Shown piece by piece: positions 1-8,716 of a DNA stretch of 34,257 nt. Each line of letters begins with the position of its first letter. Positions within the stretch are counted from its first letter, which is position 1. Source of the DNA: Bacteroidales bacterium (GTDB lineage: Bacteria; Bacteroidota; Bacteroidia; Bacteroidales; UBA932); the NCBI GenBank assembly GCA_017961175.1, contig JAGCXV010000033.1, forward strand, positions 1 to 34,257. The letters run 5' to 3'. Under the pieces are notes generated by a model. It was not told the DNA's origin. It saw nothing but the letters and a program-made list of their open reading frames with translations, and ran no database searches. The position numbers and the translations under genes are program-made.

Positions 1-2199
1 AGTTTGAGTGCAGGATCGGATAATGACAGTCTTCTTGTCGGTGATGTAAAACAAAGTATTTACAGATGGAATGGAGGAGACTGGGATCTTTTCAAATCAA
101 AAGTGGAGGAGGATTTTAAGAAGAATTTCAGTAAGGAATACCTGTCTGTCAATTACAGGAGTCTTTCCAATATCGTGAAATTTAACAATCTTCTTTTCTC
201 CTCTGAAGATAGAGATGTTTTATCAGTTGAGTATAAAAAAGAGGAAGATTTAAAGAAGGATATAGAATGTCAGAAGAAAGAAAAGAAGGGCGTTGGCTAT
301 CTGGTGAAGAAATTCCAGGACAATTTAAGAACTAGATTGAAAGAAACTTCAACGATAACTGACGAAGATGAAATCAGTAGACTGTGCGATAATATTCCAG
401 ACATTTACTCCGCTTGGCCACAAACAATTAGGGATAAGTTTAAGGAAGCACAATGCGGGGTAGTTGATATTGTTTGCTGCGACAGAGAGAATGGGGGCAA
501 TCTTATTTCCGTCAACGATTTTGTACTTCAGGATATTGTAAGGAAGATAAAAAGTCTGACAGGAGGGGAGAATCCGAAATATAATCTTGGGGATATTGCT
601 GTTCTAACCTCCAGCAAGGACGATGCAAAGGAAGTTGCAGCATTTCTGGTAAACTGCAGAATTAGCATAGTCTCTGGAGAAAGTCTTCTTCTGAATAGTT
701 GCCACAAGGTTTCTCTTATTATTGAAGCTTTAAGGAAAATCCAGTCTCCATCCTCCAAAGGACTTGAGGCCCAAGCCAGGATTCTTTCGGTTGATTTGAA
801 ACAACTGGACTTGCTAAACAATCTTTCGGATGGACGCAGTCTTCTGGAAATCTGCAGGAAAATTCAAAAGGACATTCTTCCTTCTATGGAGAATGGAGAT
901 GCATTATTCCTGAATGCTTTCTATGACAAGGTTTTGGAGTTTTCATTTATATACGGGAACGACATTTCAAGGTTTTTGCAGTGGTGGGATGAAAATTCTA
1001 AGGACTTTTTCGTTCCGGAACCTTCAAATGCTGCATCGGTGAAGATTATGACAATGCATAAAGCCAAGGGTTTGAGTTTCAAGGTACTTTTTATCCCTTA
1101 TCTTAGAGATGTGATGATTCCGCCTAAAGGTAAAGCAAAGTGGTTTACCTCAGATTCTCCATTGGTTGGATATGATGGTCCTCTATTGTTGGAATACTCT
1201 GATAAAAACTTAACAAATACCGCATTTGAGAAGAATCTTCATGAAGAACAAATGCAAATAAGTGTAGATAATATCAATTTGGCTTATGTTTCATTTACAA
1301 GACCAAAGGAAAGACTGTACATTTATGCAAAGTACACTTCAGAGGATAGGGTATCCGGTGCATTGACTTCTTTCTGCAAGAAATACAGTGAGGTTGAGGA
1401 TGATGAGCATTTCAAGTTTAAGGTAGAACCGGGACAGCTTAAAGCTGAGGATTTTAAAGCTGAGGATTTTAAAGAGTTCAATGGAATAGTGAAACTCAAG
1501 GCCGATGAAGGCCAGTTTAACTATACGGAATACATAGTGGGAGATCCTGGAGATGATGCTTATAAAGATTCTTCAGAGGAGAAACTATATAAAGAGGAGA
1601 CAATAGACGCCACTAATCTGCTGTCCCTTATGGATAATGATCCGCGTGAGACTGATCTTAGATATAAGGAGGATGTAGATGATAATATGCGCAAGGGTGT
1701 GCTTTGGCATCAGCTCTATTCCTTTATTGAGGAGGTTGGAGAGGGCCAGAACGGATTGGAAGATGCAGTCAGGACGGCAGTGGACAGGTTCCTGAATAGG
1801 AGACCGGTAAGTTTGCTGGGTAATGATGCGAATAAACTTGTTGCTGATGTCTGTTCCAGGATTAACAGTAAGGCTTCATACGGATGGTTTGATGCAGGAA
1901 AGAGGGTTGAAAATGAAGCATCCATATTATCCGGCAGCGGAAAGAATATGTACAGACCGGATAGATTGCTTCTGCCTGCTGATGGAAGTATGGATTGGGC
2001 GCAGGTGGTGGACTACAAGTTCGGTAGGTTCATAGAAGACTCTAAAGAGAATACTGAAAATGCAGGGTATACTCATAGTGATAATGTAAAGCAGGTTCAG
2101 AATTATATGAATCTGCTCAAGGAAATGGGGTATTCAGATGTGAAAGGGTGGCTTTGGTATGTCCTGGAGGATAAAGTTGAGGAGGTTAAGGGAGATTAA
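1..2199 (+). CDS. RecB/AddA-like UvrD-family helicase with C-terminal PD-(D/E)XK nuclease, 5'-truncated
   Basis: This is the 3' part of an ATP-dependent helicase-nuclease of the kind that processes double-strand breaks for recombination. The reading frame is open to base 1, so the start and Walker A motif lie outside the window. Numbering from the TTG at base 4, I see helicase motif III (GDVKQSIYRW, residues 13-22), NYRS of motif IV (50-53), a motif V-like TMHKAKGLSF near 349, and a motif VI-like YVSFTRPKERLY further on. The C-terminal nuclease shows GVLWHQLY, RPDRLLL near 652 and DYKFG near 670, which fits the D...D-x-K active site. In Bacteroidota the partner AddB-like nuclease is often adjacent and would be expected upstream. 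The gene looks more A+T-rich than the genes after it. A 15-bp in-frame tandem repeat lies between the helicase and nuclease parts. I cannot separate AddA from RecB naming on this fragment. Confidence 0.9.
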   Translation, partial: SLSAGSDNDSLLVGDVKQSIYRWNGGDWDLFKSKVEEDFKKNFSKEYLSVNYRSLSNIVKFNNLLFSSEDRDVLSVEYKKEEDLKKDIECQKKEKKGVGYLVKKFQDNLRTRLKETSTITDEDEISRLCDNIPDIYSAWPQTIRDKFKEAQCGVVDIVCCDRENGGNLISVNDFVLQDIVRKIKSLTGGENPKYNLGDIAVLTSSKDDAKEVAAFLVNCRISIVSGESLLLNSCHKVSLIIEALRKIQSPSSKGLEAQARILSVDLKQLDLLNNLSDGRSLLEICRKIQKDILPSMENGDALFLNAFYDKVLEFSFIYGNDISRFLQWWDENSKDFFVPEPSNAASVKIMTMHKAKGLSFKVLFIPYLRDVMIPPKGKAKWFTSDSPLVGYDGPLLLEYSDKNLTNTAFEKNLHEEQMQISVDNINLAYVSFTRPKERLYIYAKYTSEDRVSGALTSFCKKYSEVEDDEHFKFKVEPGQLKAEDFKAEDFKEFNGIVKLKADEGQFNYTEYIVGDPGDDAYKDSSEEKLYKEETIDATNLLSLMDNDPRETDLRYKEDVDDNMRKGVLWHQLYSFIEEVGEGQNGLEDAVRTAVDRFLNRRPVSLLGNDANKLVADVCSRINSKASYGWFDAGKRVENEASILSGSGKNMYRPDRLLLPADGSMDWAQVVDYKFGRFIEDSKENTENAGYTHSDNVKQVQNYMNLLKEMGYSDVKGWLWYVLEDKVEEVKGD
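1441..1470 (+). repeat. 15-bp in-frame tandem repeat, two copies
   Basis: AAAGCTGAGGATTTT occurs twice in succession (1441-1455 and 1456-1470), giving the peptide KAEDF twice in the linker between the helicase and nuclease domains. It is in frame and lies in a low-complexity acidic/lysine stretch, so a change in copy number would not break the protein. Confidence 0.85.
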
Positions 2200-2207
2200 T
2201 GGAGGTC

Positions 2208-2233
2208 GTTGAAGTTTTTGGCGAAATTTCAAC
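2208..2233 (+). terminator. stem-loop after the helicase-nuclease gene, weak terminator candidate
   Basis: GTTGAAGTTT (2208-2217) can pair with AAATTTCAAC (2224-2233) across a 6-nt loop, giving ten pairs if one G-U wobble is counted. It lies 9 nt after the stop codon, but no run of T follows on the plus strand. It may therefore be an mRNA 3'-end stabiliser rather than a true intrinsic terminator. Confidence 0.35.
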
Positions 2234-2297
2234 AAATTGATACTCAAGCGATTGAAGTTTACATTTTTGATAAAGATAAAAACTTTTGATTAGCCCG

Positions 2298-2310
2298 GGT
2301 AAATTTTACC
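2298..2310. promoter_or_regulatory. palindrome upstream of the pilus promoter, possible operator
   Basis: GGTAAA-T-TTTACC is a perfect 6-bp dyad with one central base. It ends 6 bp before the putative -33 element of the pilus operon promoter, a common place for a regulator to bind. The role is inferred from position only. Confidence 0.3.
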
Positions 2311-2316
2311 GTTTGG

Positions 2317-2348
2317 TTTGGTGACGGTTTGATGCGCTGATACTTTTG
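2317..2348 (+). promoter_or_regulatory. Bacteroidota-type promoter of the pilus operon
   Basis: A TTTG (2317-2320) is followed 20 bp later by TACTTTTG (2341-2348). This matches the primary sigma consensus of Bacteroidota, TTTG at -33 and TAnnTTTG at -7. It lies 23 bp upstream of the DUF3575 start codon. I saw no flanking inverted repeats that would suggest an invertible, phase-variable promoter. Confidence 0.65.
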
Positions 2349-2371
2349 CCGTTGTTTTTTAGCGGCAGATT

Positions 2372-2944
2372 ATGAAGCGCATATCAAAAAAGGTCCGCAT
2401 CTGGGTTGTATTGGCGGCGGTTGTGCTGGCTGGTTCAACCCGTCTGAGCGGGCAGAATTATTCAATTTCTACAAATGTGGCAGACTGGCTGGCTCTGGGC
2501 ACGATCAATGTCCAGGGTTCTATGCCTGTATCAAGGCACACAAGTCTCAGGGCAGGTGCCGCATTCAATCCATTTACATTCGGAAGCGGGGAAAACCAGA
2601 AGTATTTCCGCCGCATCGAATTGTCTTTCGGTGCCAGGTATTGGCCGTGGTTCGTAAACTCCGGGTGGTATCTGTACAGTTATGCAAACTGGGCAAAGTA
2701 TGCCTGGGGAGGAATATTTACGCATAAGGCCTATGAGGGCTATGCCTATGGGGCGAAAATAGGAGGCGGCTATGCCCTTATGCTGGACAAGGGAATCAAC
2801 CTGGAAATGGGTATGGGAGGCTTTATCGGAATGACAAATTATACGAGATATTCCTGCCCCCATTGCGGCCATAATGAAGGCAAGAAGGAGAAGTTTGTGG
2901 TGGCGCCTGCCGGGCTGCTTTTGGGTATCTCATTTGTATTCTGA
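2372..2944 (+). CDS. DUF3575-family outer-membrane-like protein, first gene of pilus operon
   Basis: A 190-residue exported protein with an N-terminal signal segment (positively charged start, hydrophobic residues about 9-21, then a probable cleavage near SGQ). After it come alternating aromatic/glycine strands (YSISTNVADWLALGTINV, LSFGARYWPW, GAKIGGGYALML, LEMGMGGFIG) and a C-terminal ending in phenylalanine, which suggests a small outer-membrane beta-barrel. The NVADWLALGTIN opening is typical of DUF3575. That family is commonly found with FimA/Mfa-type fimbrial genes of Bacteroidales, and here it heads such an operon. A CPHC pair sits in one loop (about residues 162-165). The biochemical role of the family is not established. 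It may assist outer-membrane assembly or anchoring of the pilus. Its stop overlaps the next start by one base. Confidence 0.8.
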   Translation: MKRISKKVRIWVVLAAVVLAGSTRLSGQNYSISTNVADWLALGTINVQGSMPVSRHTSLRAGAAFNPFTFGSGENQKYFRRIELSFGARYWPWFVNSGWYLYSYANWAKYAWGGIFTHKAYEGYAYGAKIGGGYALMLDKGINLEMGMGGFIGMTNYTRYSCPHCGHNEGKKEKFVVAPAGLLLGISFVF

Positions 2945-4779
2945 TGATTATGAAGAATAAGGTTAGTGTTGTAATACGGTTTGTGGGGACCGCTGTCTTG
3001 GGGCTTTTGACAGTGTGTGTGATGGTGGAATGCCGCAGCGGTCTGAGAGGAGACAACCAGAGTCGCCTGAGGGTAACTATCGCTGATGCCCCCGGGAATG
3101 TGGATATGTCTCTTACGGAAGGAAACAGGGAGAGGCTCACAACCGTTTCCGCAGAGGATGAGGAGCTTGTGCTGAATGCTGAGGTAACAGAATCGGGAGG
3201 GGAAATAACGGCTCAGGGCAAGCTCTCGCCTCTAACGGTAACTGCTCTTCACCGCAATATCGCCGAGAGGGGAGGAAAGGTACGCCTGAGCTTTGATATG
3301 AGGGTCAGCCCGGAGCTTCTGGCCAAAGACCGTCAGCTTAGGATAGTTCCCAAACTGATGAAAGACGGGGATACCGTGCTGCTGGACAGGATATTTGTAA
3401 CAGGAGCCGGTTACCGGGCAGAGCAGCTGAAAGGGTATGAGAGATACAACAGGTATTTTGCTTCCATAATCCCGGATTCAGTGGATTTCCTGAAGGCTTT
3501 CGGGTATCTGGGCCTGCTAAAGTACTTTACACAAAGGAATCTGGAAGACAGGCCGCAAGGGGAGTTCGGAGTAACGGAGAAGGAGGCGATAGACTATTAC
3601 ATAAAGCTCTATCTGGTACGCCTTAACAAAAAGAGAAAGGAAAGGCTGGAAGAAGTCTTCCGCAAATGTGTCAAGGATCCGATCGACCGCCTTGGAATAA
3701 GGCTGGACACTGTGCTCCGCGATCCTTCCGGAGGGCTGACTTACAGGTATGTACAGGATTTGCCCGCCACAAGTGACATGCATCGTCTCAGGATGTGTTT
3801 CATGGGAAGCGTGCATTCATACGGGACCACCCTTTACAGGTTCAATGCGCCGGATACCCTTACCTGGTATGTAAGTTCCCTTACCCAGATGGCAGACACC
3901 TCTGCAGTTTACCGCAAGCAGACCCTGGCCAGGGATGTGGAGGCCAGCACCCTGGCATTCATAGAGTTTGAAAAAGGAAGCTGGAAGATAGATACGGCAC
4001 TCGGAAACAACGCTTATGAACTTGAGCGTATCCGCAGGGAGTTTGATTCCCTGGCTGTAAGCAAAAGGTTTACAGCAGACTCTGTGATTATCTGCGCATC
4101 CTGCTCTCCTGACGGCAGTTACAAGGTAAACCAGAATCTGTCCCACAAAAGGGCGGAGTCTGTAATGGAATATTTTTCATCGGCGATAAGAAAGAAAATC
4201 AAGATGCACACGGAGCATATTCCGGAGAACTGGGACCTTCTGAAAGAGCATATAGTATCAGACAGCAACATCGCCGACAAGGAAAGTGCTCTGTCAGCCT
4301 TCAGCGAGGATGATCCTGACAAAAGGGAGGAGCTTCTTTCCAAATGTGCTGATTTCAAATACATAAGAGAGAAGTTATATCCGCTTCTTAGAAGGATAGA
4401 TTTCACATTCAGGCTGCATCGCAGAATATATGACACAATTTCTACCGAGGTAGTGCCGGACGAGGCCTACAAGGAAGGAATCCGGGCCCTTCTCGACAGG
4501 GATTTCAAGAAAGCCGTAGGCCTTCTCCGTCCATATGCGGATATCAATTCGGCGATAGCGTATCTCTGCATGGATTACAACGCTTCAGCGCTGAGTGTCC
4601 TTCAGGAACTGGAGAAAACACCTCGGGTCCATTATCTGACGGCTTTGGTATACAGCAGATTGGGAGAAGACAAAAAAGCAATGGAACACTATAGGGCAGC
4701 AATAGCGGAAGACCCGCGCCTAAGATTCCGTTCATCCCTGGATCCGGAAATGGAAAGGTTTCTTGAACAACTGAAATAA
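2944..4779 (+). CDS. OmpA-like/DUF3868-type pilus-operon protein with C-terminal TPR-like repeats
   Basis: A 611-residue exported protein, second in the pilus operon. It starts at 2944, overlapping the previous stop by one base; a second ATG six bases later is also possible. The N-terminus has a hydrophobic export segment with two cysteines (TVCVMVEC). It could be a lipoprotein, but neither cysteine has a good lipobox. Residues about 40-160 look like an all-beta domain of the DUF3868 kind. An OmpA-like peptidoglycan-binding region lies around 340-430 (FIEFEKGSWKIDTALGNN, then SHKRAESVMEYF). The last 100 residues contain TPR-like helices (AYKEGIRALLDRDFKKAVGLL, ALVYSRLGEDKKAMEHYRAA). It probably links the outer-membrane pilus apparatus to peptidoglycan. 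This role is inferred from domain type and operon position. Confidence 0.72.
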   Translation: MIMKNKVSVVIRFVGTAVLGLLTVCVMVECRSGLRGDNQSRLRVTIADAPGNVDMSLTEGNRERLTTVSAEDEELVLNAEVTESGGEITAQGKLSPLTVTALHRNIAERGGKVRLSFDMRVSPELLAKDRQLRIVPKLMKDGDTVLLDRIFVTGAGYRAEQLKGYERYNRYFASIIPDSVDFLKAFGYLGLLKYFTQRNLEDRPQGEFGVTEKEAIDYYIKLYLVRLNKKRKERLEEVFRKCVKDPIDRLGIRLDTVLRDPSGGLTYRYVQDLPATSDMHRLRMCFMGSVHSYGTTLYRFNAPDTLTWYVSSLTQMADTSAVYRKQTLARDVEASTLAFIEFEKGSWKIDTALGNNAYELERIRREFDSLAVSKRFTADSVIICASCSPDGSYKVNQNLSHKRAESVMEYFSSAIRKKIKMHTEHIPENWDLLKEHIVSDSNIADKESALSAFSEDDPDKREELLSKCADFKYIREKLYPLLRRIDFTFRLHRRIYDTISTEVVPDEAYKEGIRALLDRDFKKAVGLLRPYADINSAIAYLCMDYNASALSVLQELEKTPRVHYLTALVYSRLGEDKKAMEHYRAAIAEDPRLRFRSSLDPEMERFLEQLK

Positions 4780-4804
4780 CGTTTAACTCAAATACTCAAC
4801 TATT

Positions 4805-5863
4805 ATGATCAAAAAACTGTTTTGTGCGGCTCTGATGGCATTGGCCGTGGCCGCGTGCAGCAAGGATGAAGCTGCAAAAGAGGCTGAATCACAAGAGATG
4901 GCAACAATTCACCTGTCTGTTTCTCCTTATGAAATCGTTACCAAGAATACCGATCCCAAACACGGAGACAACAAGTATCTGGATTCTGTCAGGATCATCG
5001 ATGTTTTTGTCTTCAGGGAAGGAGGAGCTTTGGAGGCTTTCAAGCACTTCAGCGTAACCGATGCGGGAGGAATGGATCTTTCCAATCTTCCTATAAACGC
5101 GACAGTTGGAAACAAGACGATCTATGTTGTGGCAAATGCAAAGGAGAATTCCTGGGCAGGAGTTGTCAGGGAGGAGACTTTCCTCAATCTTGTAGTTCCT
5201 CTCCAGAAGGAGACACTGCCTAACTTCACTATGGCTGCCAAGACTACAGTTAACCTTCAGGATGACCAGGTTGTAAGCGTTGTGCTTAAGAAGCTTGTGG
5301 CTAAGGTCATAGTCAAGGGAATAAAGACAAATTTTGCCGGCGGTCCTTACGAGGGGATAAAGCTTAGAAACGTAAAGATGTATCTGACCAACATTTCCGG
5401 AGCCAAGACCTATATGGGCGAGGACCCGTCTACAAAGGTTATTCTCAATTCCAAGGGATATTCCCAGGAAGATTATAACGGCTGCATGATGACCGCTTTG
5501 TTTGCCGAGGGTGTTCCAGGTCTAGTGGGAGATGATGGATATACAACTGCGCACCATTTCTACTGCTATGAAAATCTGATGGATACAGAGACTTCTGCAA
5601 ACAGGTTTACCCGTCTCGTAGTTGAGGCAAATCTGGATGGAACAGTTTACTATTATCCTGTTGACATCAATCAGCCTGGTTACGGATGGGATTCTTCCAT
5701 CGGGCACAAGGGAGTAAAGAGAAATACCTGCTATACCTACAATTTTACCATCACCGGCCCGGGCTCGGATGATCCGGAAAGCAAGATTGTTCTCAAGACC
5801 ATAACGCTGGATGCTTCTGTGGAAAGCCTTACGGATACCCCGGAATATTCTGTTAGTTTCTGA
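4805..5863 (+). CDS. fimbrillin (FimA/Mfa1-like) lipoprotein, type V pilin subunit
   Basis: A 352-residue lipoprotein precursor. The signal peptide ends in VAAC, with Cys18 as the lipidation site. In this superfamily the subunit is exported, lipidated, moved to the outer membrane and cut by a protease to release a donor-strand-ready pilin. The YLDSVRIIDVFVF strand (residues 58-70) matches the N-terminal strand region of FimA-type pilins, and the C-terminal half has the YTYNFTITGPGSD segment seen in this family. The presumed processing region between Cys18 and Ser61 has lysines (K47, K52, K57) but no arginine, unlike the Arg-processed Porphyromonas pilins. It sits between the OmpA-like gene and an Mfa2/FimB-like anchor gene. 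Whether it is the major stalk or a minor subunit cannot be told from sequence alone. Confidence 0.8.
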   Translation: MIKKLFCAALMALAVAACSKDEAAKEAESQEMATIHLSVSPYEIVTKNTDPKHGDNKYLDSVRIIDVFVFREGGALEAFKHFSVTDAGGMDLSNLPINATVGNKTIYVVANAKENSWAGVVREETFLNLVVPLQKETLPNFTMAAKTTVNLQDDQVVSVVLKKLVAKVIVKGIKTNFAGGPYEGIKLRNVKMYLTNISGAKTYMGEDPSTKVILNSKGYSQEDYNGCMMTALFAEGVPGLVGDDGYTTAHHFYCYENLMDTETSANRFTRLVVEANLDGTVYYYPVDINQPGYGWDSSIGHKGVKRNTCYTYNFTITGPGSDDPESKIVLKTITLDASVESLTDTPEYSVSF

Positions 5864-6669
5864 TGAAGAAAATCTTGTTGATATTATTTTCGGCGATGCC
5901 TCTCATCTTTCCAGGATGCGATATCTGGGAAGACAGGGAGGCTTGTCCGAAGATATTGGCAGTTGATTGCAGCCTTCTGGAAGGCAAGGCTTTATATGCG
6001 GATATCTGGATATTCGGACCTCAAGACGGCTTGCTGAGCCGTACCCGCATAACCGAGCATGAGTTCTACAGGCAACAGATTTTTGAGGTCCAGAAAGGAA
6101 ACTACAGATGCTATGTATGGGCAAATCTGGGCGATGGCACAATAACGGCAGACATAAACACCTTGTTCGGAAAACTGTACAAGGCGGCTTCGAAAGATCC
6201 TGACCAGTTGTTTTCCTATGCCAAAGGAGTGGAGATATATAAAGATTCCGCATTGGTCAGAGTCCAGCCGAGGAAGATGTTCATAGACGTATACATAACT
6301 TTCACCGGCCTTAAAGCCGATGAAACGGCGGAGGTTGAACTTTTAAGCCGGTATGGAGGATTCGGCCTGGGTGGAGATCCTTTGCTGCAACAGTCTGAGT
6401 CAAAGGCGGAAGGAACATCTCCACTTCATCTGAGAATGACACGTCCGGCAGAACTGGAAGGTGTTAAGCTGGAGGTTTCCTGCTTCAGGGATGGTGAGCA
6501 GACACTGCGTTCTGATTTTGAACTTGGAGAGTATCTTGCCAGGAGCAATTATGACCTTGTTTCGGACAACATCAAGGACATATACATAACGATTGATCTG
6601 GCAAAACTAAAACCTTTAATAGGGACACAGCCTTTTGACGTGATGCCTCCTGTTCCGATCAACTACTGA
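5863..6669 (+). CDS. FimB/Mfa2-family pilus anchor lipoprotein
   Basis: A 268-residue lipoprotein that starts within the stop codon of the fimbrillin gene (TGATG), so the two are probably translationally coupled. The signal peptide leads to a lipobox ending in FPGC (Cys19). It is followed by a short Asp/Glu-rich stretch and ACPKIL, much like the start of the FimB/Mfa2 family. Known members anchor the pilus to the outer membrane and limit its length. The body has beta-rich segments (ALYADIWIFGPQDG, NYRCYVWANLGDG) resembling the two-domain fimbrillin fold. It lacks a long C-terminal donor strand tail, which fits an anchor rather than a stalk unit. Its 3' end overlaps that of the convergent AsmA-like gene by 7 bp. 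Confidence 0.75.
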   Translation: MKKILLILFSAMPLIFPGCDIWEDREACPKILAVDCSLLEGKALYADIWIFGPQDGLLSRTRITEHEFYRQQIFEVQKGNYRCYVWANLGDGTITADINTLFGKLYKAASKDPDQLFSYAKGVEIYKDSALVRVQPRKMFIDVYITFTGLKADETAEVELLSRYGGFGLGGDPLLQQSESKAEGTSPLHLRMTRPAELEGVKLEVSCFRDGEQTLRSDFELGEYLARSNYDLVSDNIKDIYITIDLAKLKPLIGTQPFDVMPPVPINY

Positions 6670-8651
6670 TCCTCTTCCCAGATGGCATCCACAAAGAAGC
6701 AGTTTTTTCCCTTGTACGCGGACAGGGAGTCTACCTGTACAGGCTCCACTGTATAGTTCCTGGACGGAATACCCATACGTTTCAGGTAGTTGGATAGGTT
6801 CTCGTTCCTGGATTGCGCCAGGGAGAGGACCTTTTCCTTTTCTTCTTTCCTGAGTGCTTTCCCCAGGTTGAATCTCTGGCGGAAAGTATAGTGGAATTCA
6901 TCCTTTTCCTTCATCGTTTCCACGATTTGCTCAAGTTTTCCGTATTCTCTGGTTGAGAAGTCTCCTTCTTCAAGGTCTATCTCTATGTGGTCGAGGTCCT
7001 CCCCTTTGGTAAGCATCTTTCCTACAGCCCTGAGCGGGGCGGCGGACACTTTCGTGAAGACATTTAGGAGGGCCTTTAAGACCGTCTTCCTGTAGGAGAA
7101 ATCCGGGTTGTCCAGATTGCCTTTTACAGGCAGGCTGATGTTCATCAGGCCTTTCTTGTTTGTGAGGGCATAGACACCCAGCCTTACAGGAGCTTCATAC
7201 ACAGGCTCTGTCCATTTGGATCTGCGGCTTACCTTCGGTTTGTAGATTTCTATCTGGTTGCTGCCTTCCAGATGGCCTCCGATGATTGTGTTATGGCTTT
7301 CCCATCGCATAGTTCCTCCCTCGATGTTGTTTCCAACATAGTATTTGGAATATGGGGTGAAGTCTTTTACGTTTATGTTGGTTGCGATAATGTCCAGATA
7401 TACATTTTTCATCCTGACAAAATCGGTAGTCCACTCAAATTCCACTTTTCCGGCTTTCCCTGCCACCGCGCTTCCTGTGAGGATATTCATTTTGTCCAGG
7501 CGGAAATCGCTGCAGGCCAGGCTGATTTCGCTGAGTTTGTATGAAAAGGATTCTTTAAGGGTGTTGTCCTTGAAATCAACCTTTCCGTCTCTGAGGCAGA
7601 GGCTGTCTATTAAGAGTTTGACCTGCGGAGACTCTTCTTCCCGCTGCTGCTCTTCGTCTTTGATAAGATGGGTGAAGTTGTCCGTGGAGTCTTTCAGAAT
7701 CTCGTAATAAGTTTTAGGGCCGGTGATTTCCAGCTCCTTGAGATGGGCGATACCTTTTCCGAGGCTGAAATTGGAAATTGTGGCCTTCAGGCTTTCTGCG
7801 GAGAATACGGGTTTTCTTTTTTCATCTATGACTTTCAGATCCTCCGCGATGAGACTTCCCTTTATGTCTGCATCTGCGATGTGCTGAGTCTTGCCGTGAA
7901 CTTCCAGATGCCCAGATACGCTTCCCTTGCAGCGCTTTACGTTAAGGAATTGCTGGAGATAGGGGGTAAGGCCGTCCGTTCCGAAGTCTTTAAGGCTAAC
8001 GTTAACCGTGAAGCGGCTTCTGTCCGGGTTATAGCTTATGCGGCAATCCATCTGCCCTCCCTCCTCAAACGAGAGGACTGTTCCCACGTCCGTGTTCTTC
8101 CCGCTGAGGTTGATTTTCGGAATCTCCAGGCTTATCTTGTTCAGGGCGAACTTGCTTCCGAGAACCATGTCGCGGTAGCGGATCCTTCCGCCGGTAAGGG
8201 CGATATTCCTTATGTCCATCGTCCATCCGCTGTCTTCCGTGTCTTCCTCCAGATAGGCGTACAGTTTATCTTTAAGGTCATCGAAATTAAAGCGGTCTCC
8301 ATCCTGTACGATATTGATATACAGGGAGTCTATGCTTATACCCTTGATGTTGATTATCCTTCGGGTCACAGGGCGCAGCCTTATGTTTCCCTCAAGGGAA
8401 GAAAGGGAGAGGAAATCCTCCTTTCCGTCCTTTTCAAGTATATGCAGGTCTTTGACCCTCATCCCGGCGGTAAGAGGGTTTATGCTGAGGCTTCCGATGG
8501 TTACGTCTCTTCCAATAAGAGAGTTGCCGTTTTTCTGTATGTAGTGGCGTGCAATGGTACCGCTGAAAGACAAAATCAGCACTATCAGGGCAAAGACAAT
8601 AGCCAATGCCCACAGGAGTCCCTTGCGCAATTTTCTGAAAAATCCTGCCAT
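6663..8651 (-). CDS. AsmA-like / DUF748 envelope protein
   Basis: A 662-residue protein with one N-terminal membrane segment (about residues 12-32) and a large periplasmic part. The opening after the membrane anchor (IGRDVTIGSLSINPLTAGMRVKDL) is typical of AsmA/DUF748 proteins, whose repeated beta-strands form elongated grooves. Large members (TamB, YhdP) help move phospholipids or outer-membrane proteins between the membranes. The C-terminus (QRFNLGKALRKEEKEKVLSLAQSRNENLSNYL) resembles the OmpA-adjacent tail often seen in DUF748 proteins. A role in outer-membrane homeostasis is inferred from family only. The gene is divergent from the DUF2461 gene and has its own -7 box. Confidence 0.75.
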   Translation of the reverse strand: MAGFFRKLRKGLLWALAIVFALIVLILSFSGTIARHYIQKNGNSLIGRDVTIGSLSINPLTAGMRVKDLHILEKDGKEDFLSLSSLEGNIRLRPVTRRIINIKGISIDSLYINIVQDGDRFNFDDLKDKLYAYLEEDTEDSGWTMDIRNIALTGGRIRYRDMVLGSKFALNKISLEIPKINLSGKNTDVGTVLSFEEGGQMDCRISYNPDRSRFTVNVSLKDFGTDGLTPYLQQFLNVKRCKGSVSGHLEVHGKTQHIADADIKGSLIAEDLKVIDEKRKPVFSAESLKATISNFSLGKGIAHLKELEITGPKTYYEILKDSTDNFTHLIKDEEQQREEESPQVKLLIDSLCLRDGKVDFKDNTLKESFSYKLSEISLACSDFRLDKMNILTGSAVAGKAGKVEFEWTTDFVRMKNVYLDIIATNINVKDFTPYSKYYVGNNIEGGTMRWESHNTIIGGHLEGSNQIEIYKPKVSRRSKWTEPVYEAPVRLGVYALTNKKGLMNISLPVKGNLDNPDFSYRKTVLKALLNVFTKVSAAPLRAVGKMLTKGEDLDHIEIDLEEGDFSTREYGKLEQIVETMKEKDEFHYTFRQRFNLGKALRKEEKEKVLSLAQSRNENLSNYLKRMGIPSRNYTVEPVQVDSLSAYKGKNCFFVDAIWEEDQ

Positions 8652-8671
8652 GCGAATTCTTTTTCCTTCTG

Positions 8672-8679
8672 CAAAATTA
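8672..8679 (-). promoter_or_regulatory. -7 box for the AsmA-like gene
   Basis: On the minus strand this reads TAATTTTG, a perfect TAnnTTTG, 20 bp before the AsmA-like start codon. No clear -33 TTTG was identified. Confidence 0.55.
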
Positions 8680-8688
8680 CTCTTTTGC

Positions 8689-8696
8689 TATATTTG
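8689..8696 (+). promoter_or_regulatory. -7 box for the DUF2461 gene
   Basis: TATATTTG matches TAnnTTTG and lies 20 bp upstream of the ATG at 8717. It is back-to-back with the minus-strand box at 8672-8679, so the two transcripts diverge from a 65-bp region. Confidence 0.6.
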
Positions 8697-8716
8697 TACA
8701 CAGCAAATATTATGCT

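Noticed and set aside
2200-2371. Invertible phase-variable promoter for the pilus operon
   Set aside because: The only repeats found are a local stem-loop (2208-2233) and a short palindrome (2298-2310). No inverted repeats flank the promoter.
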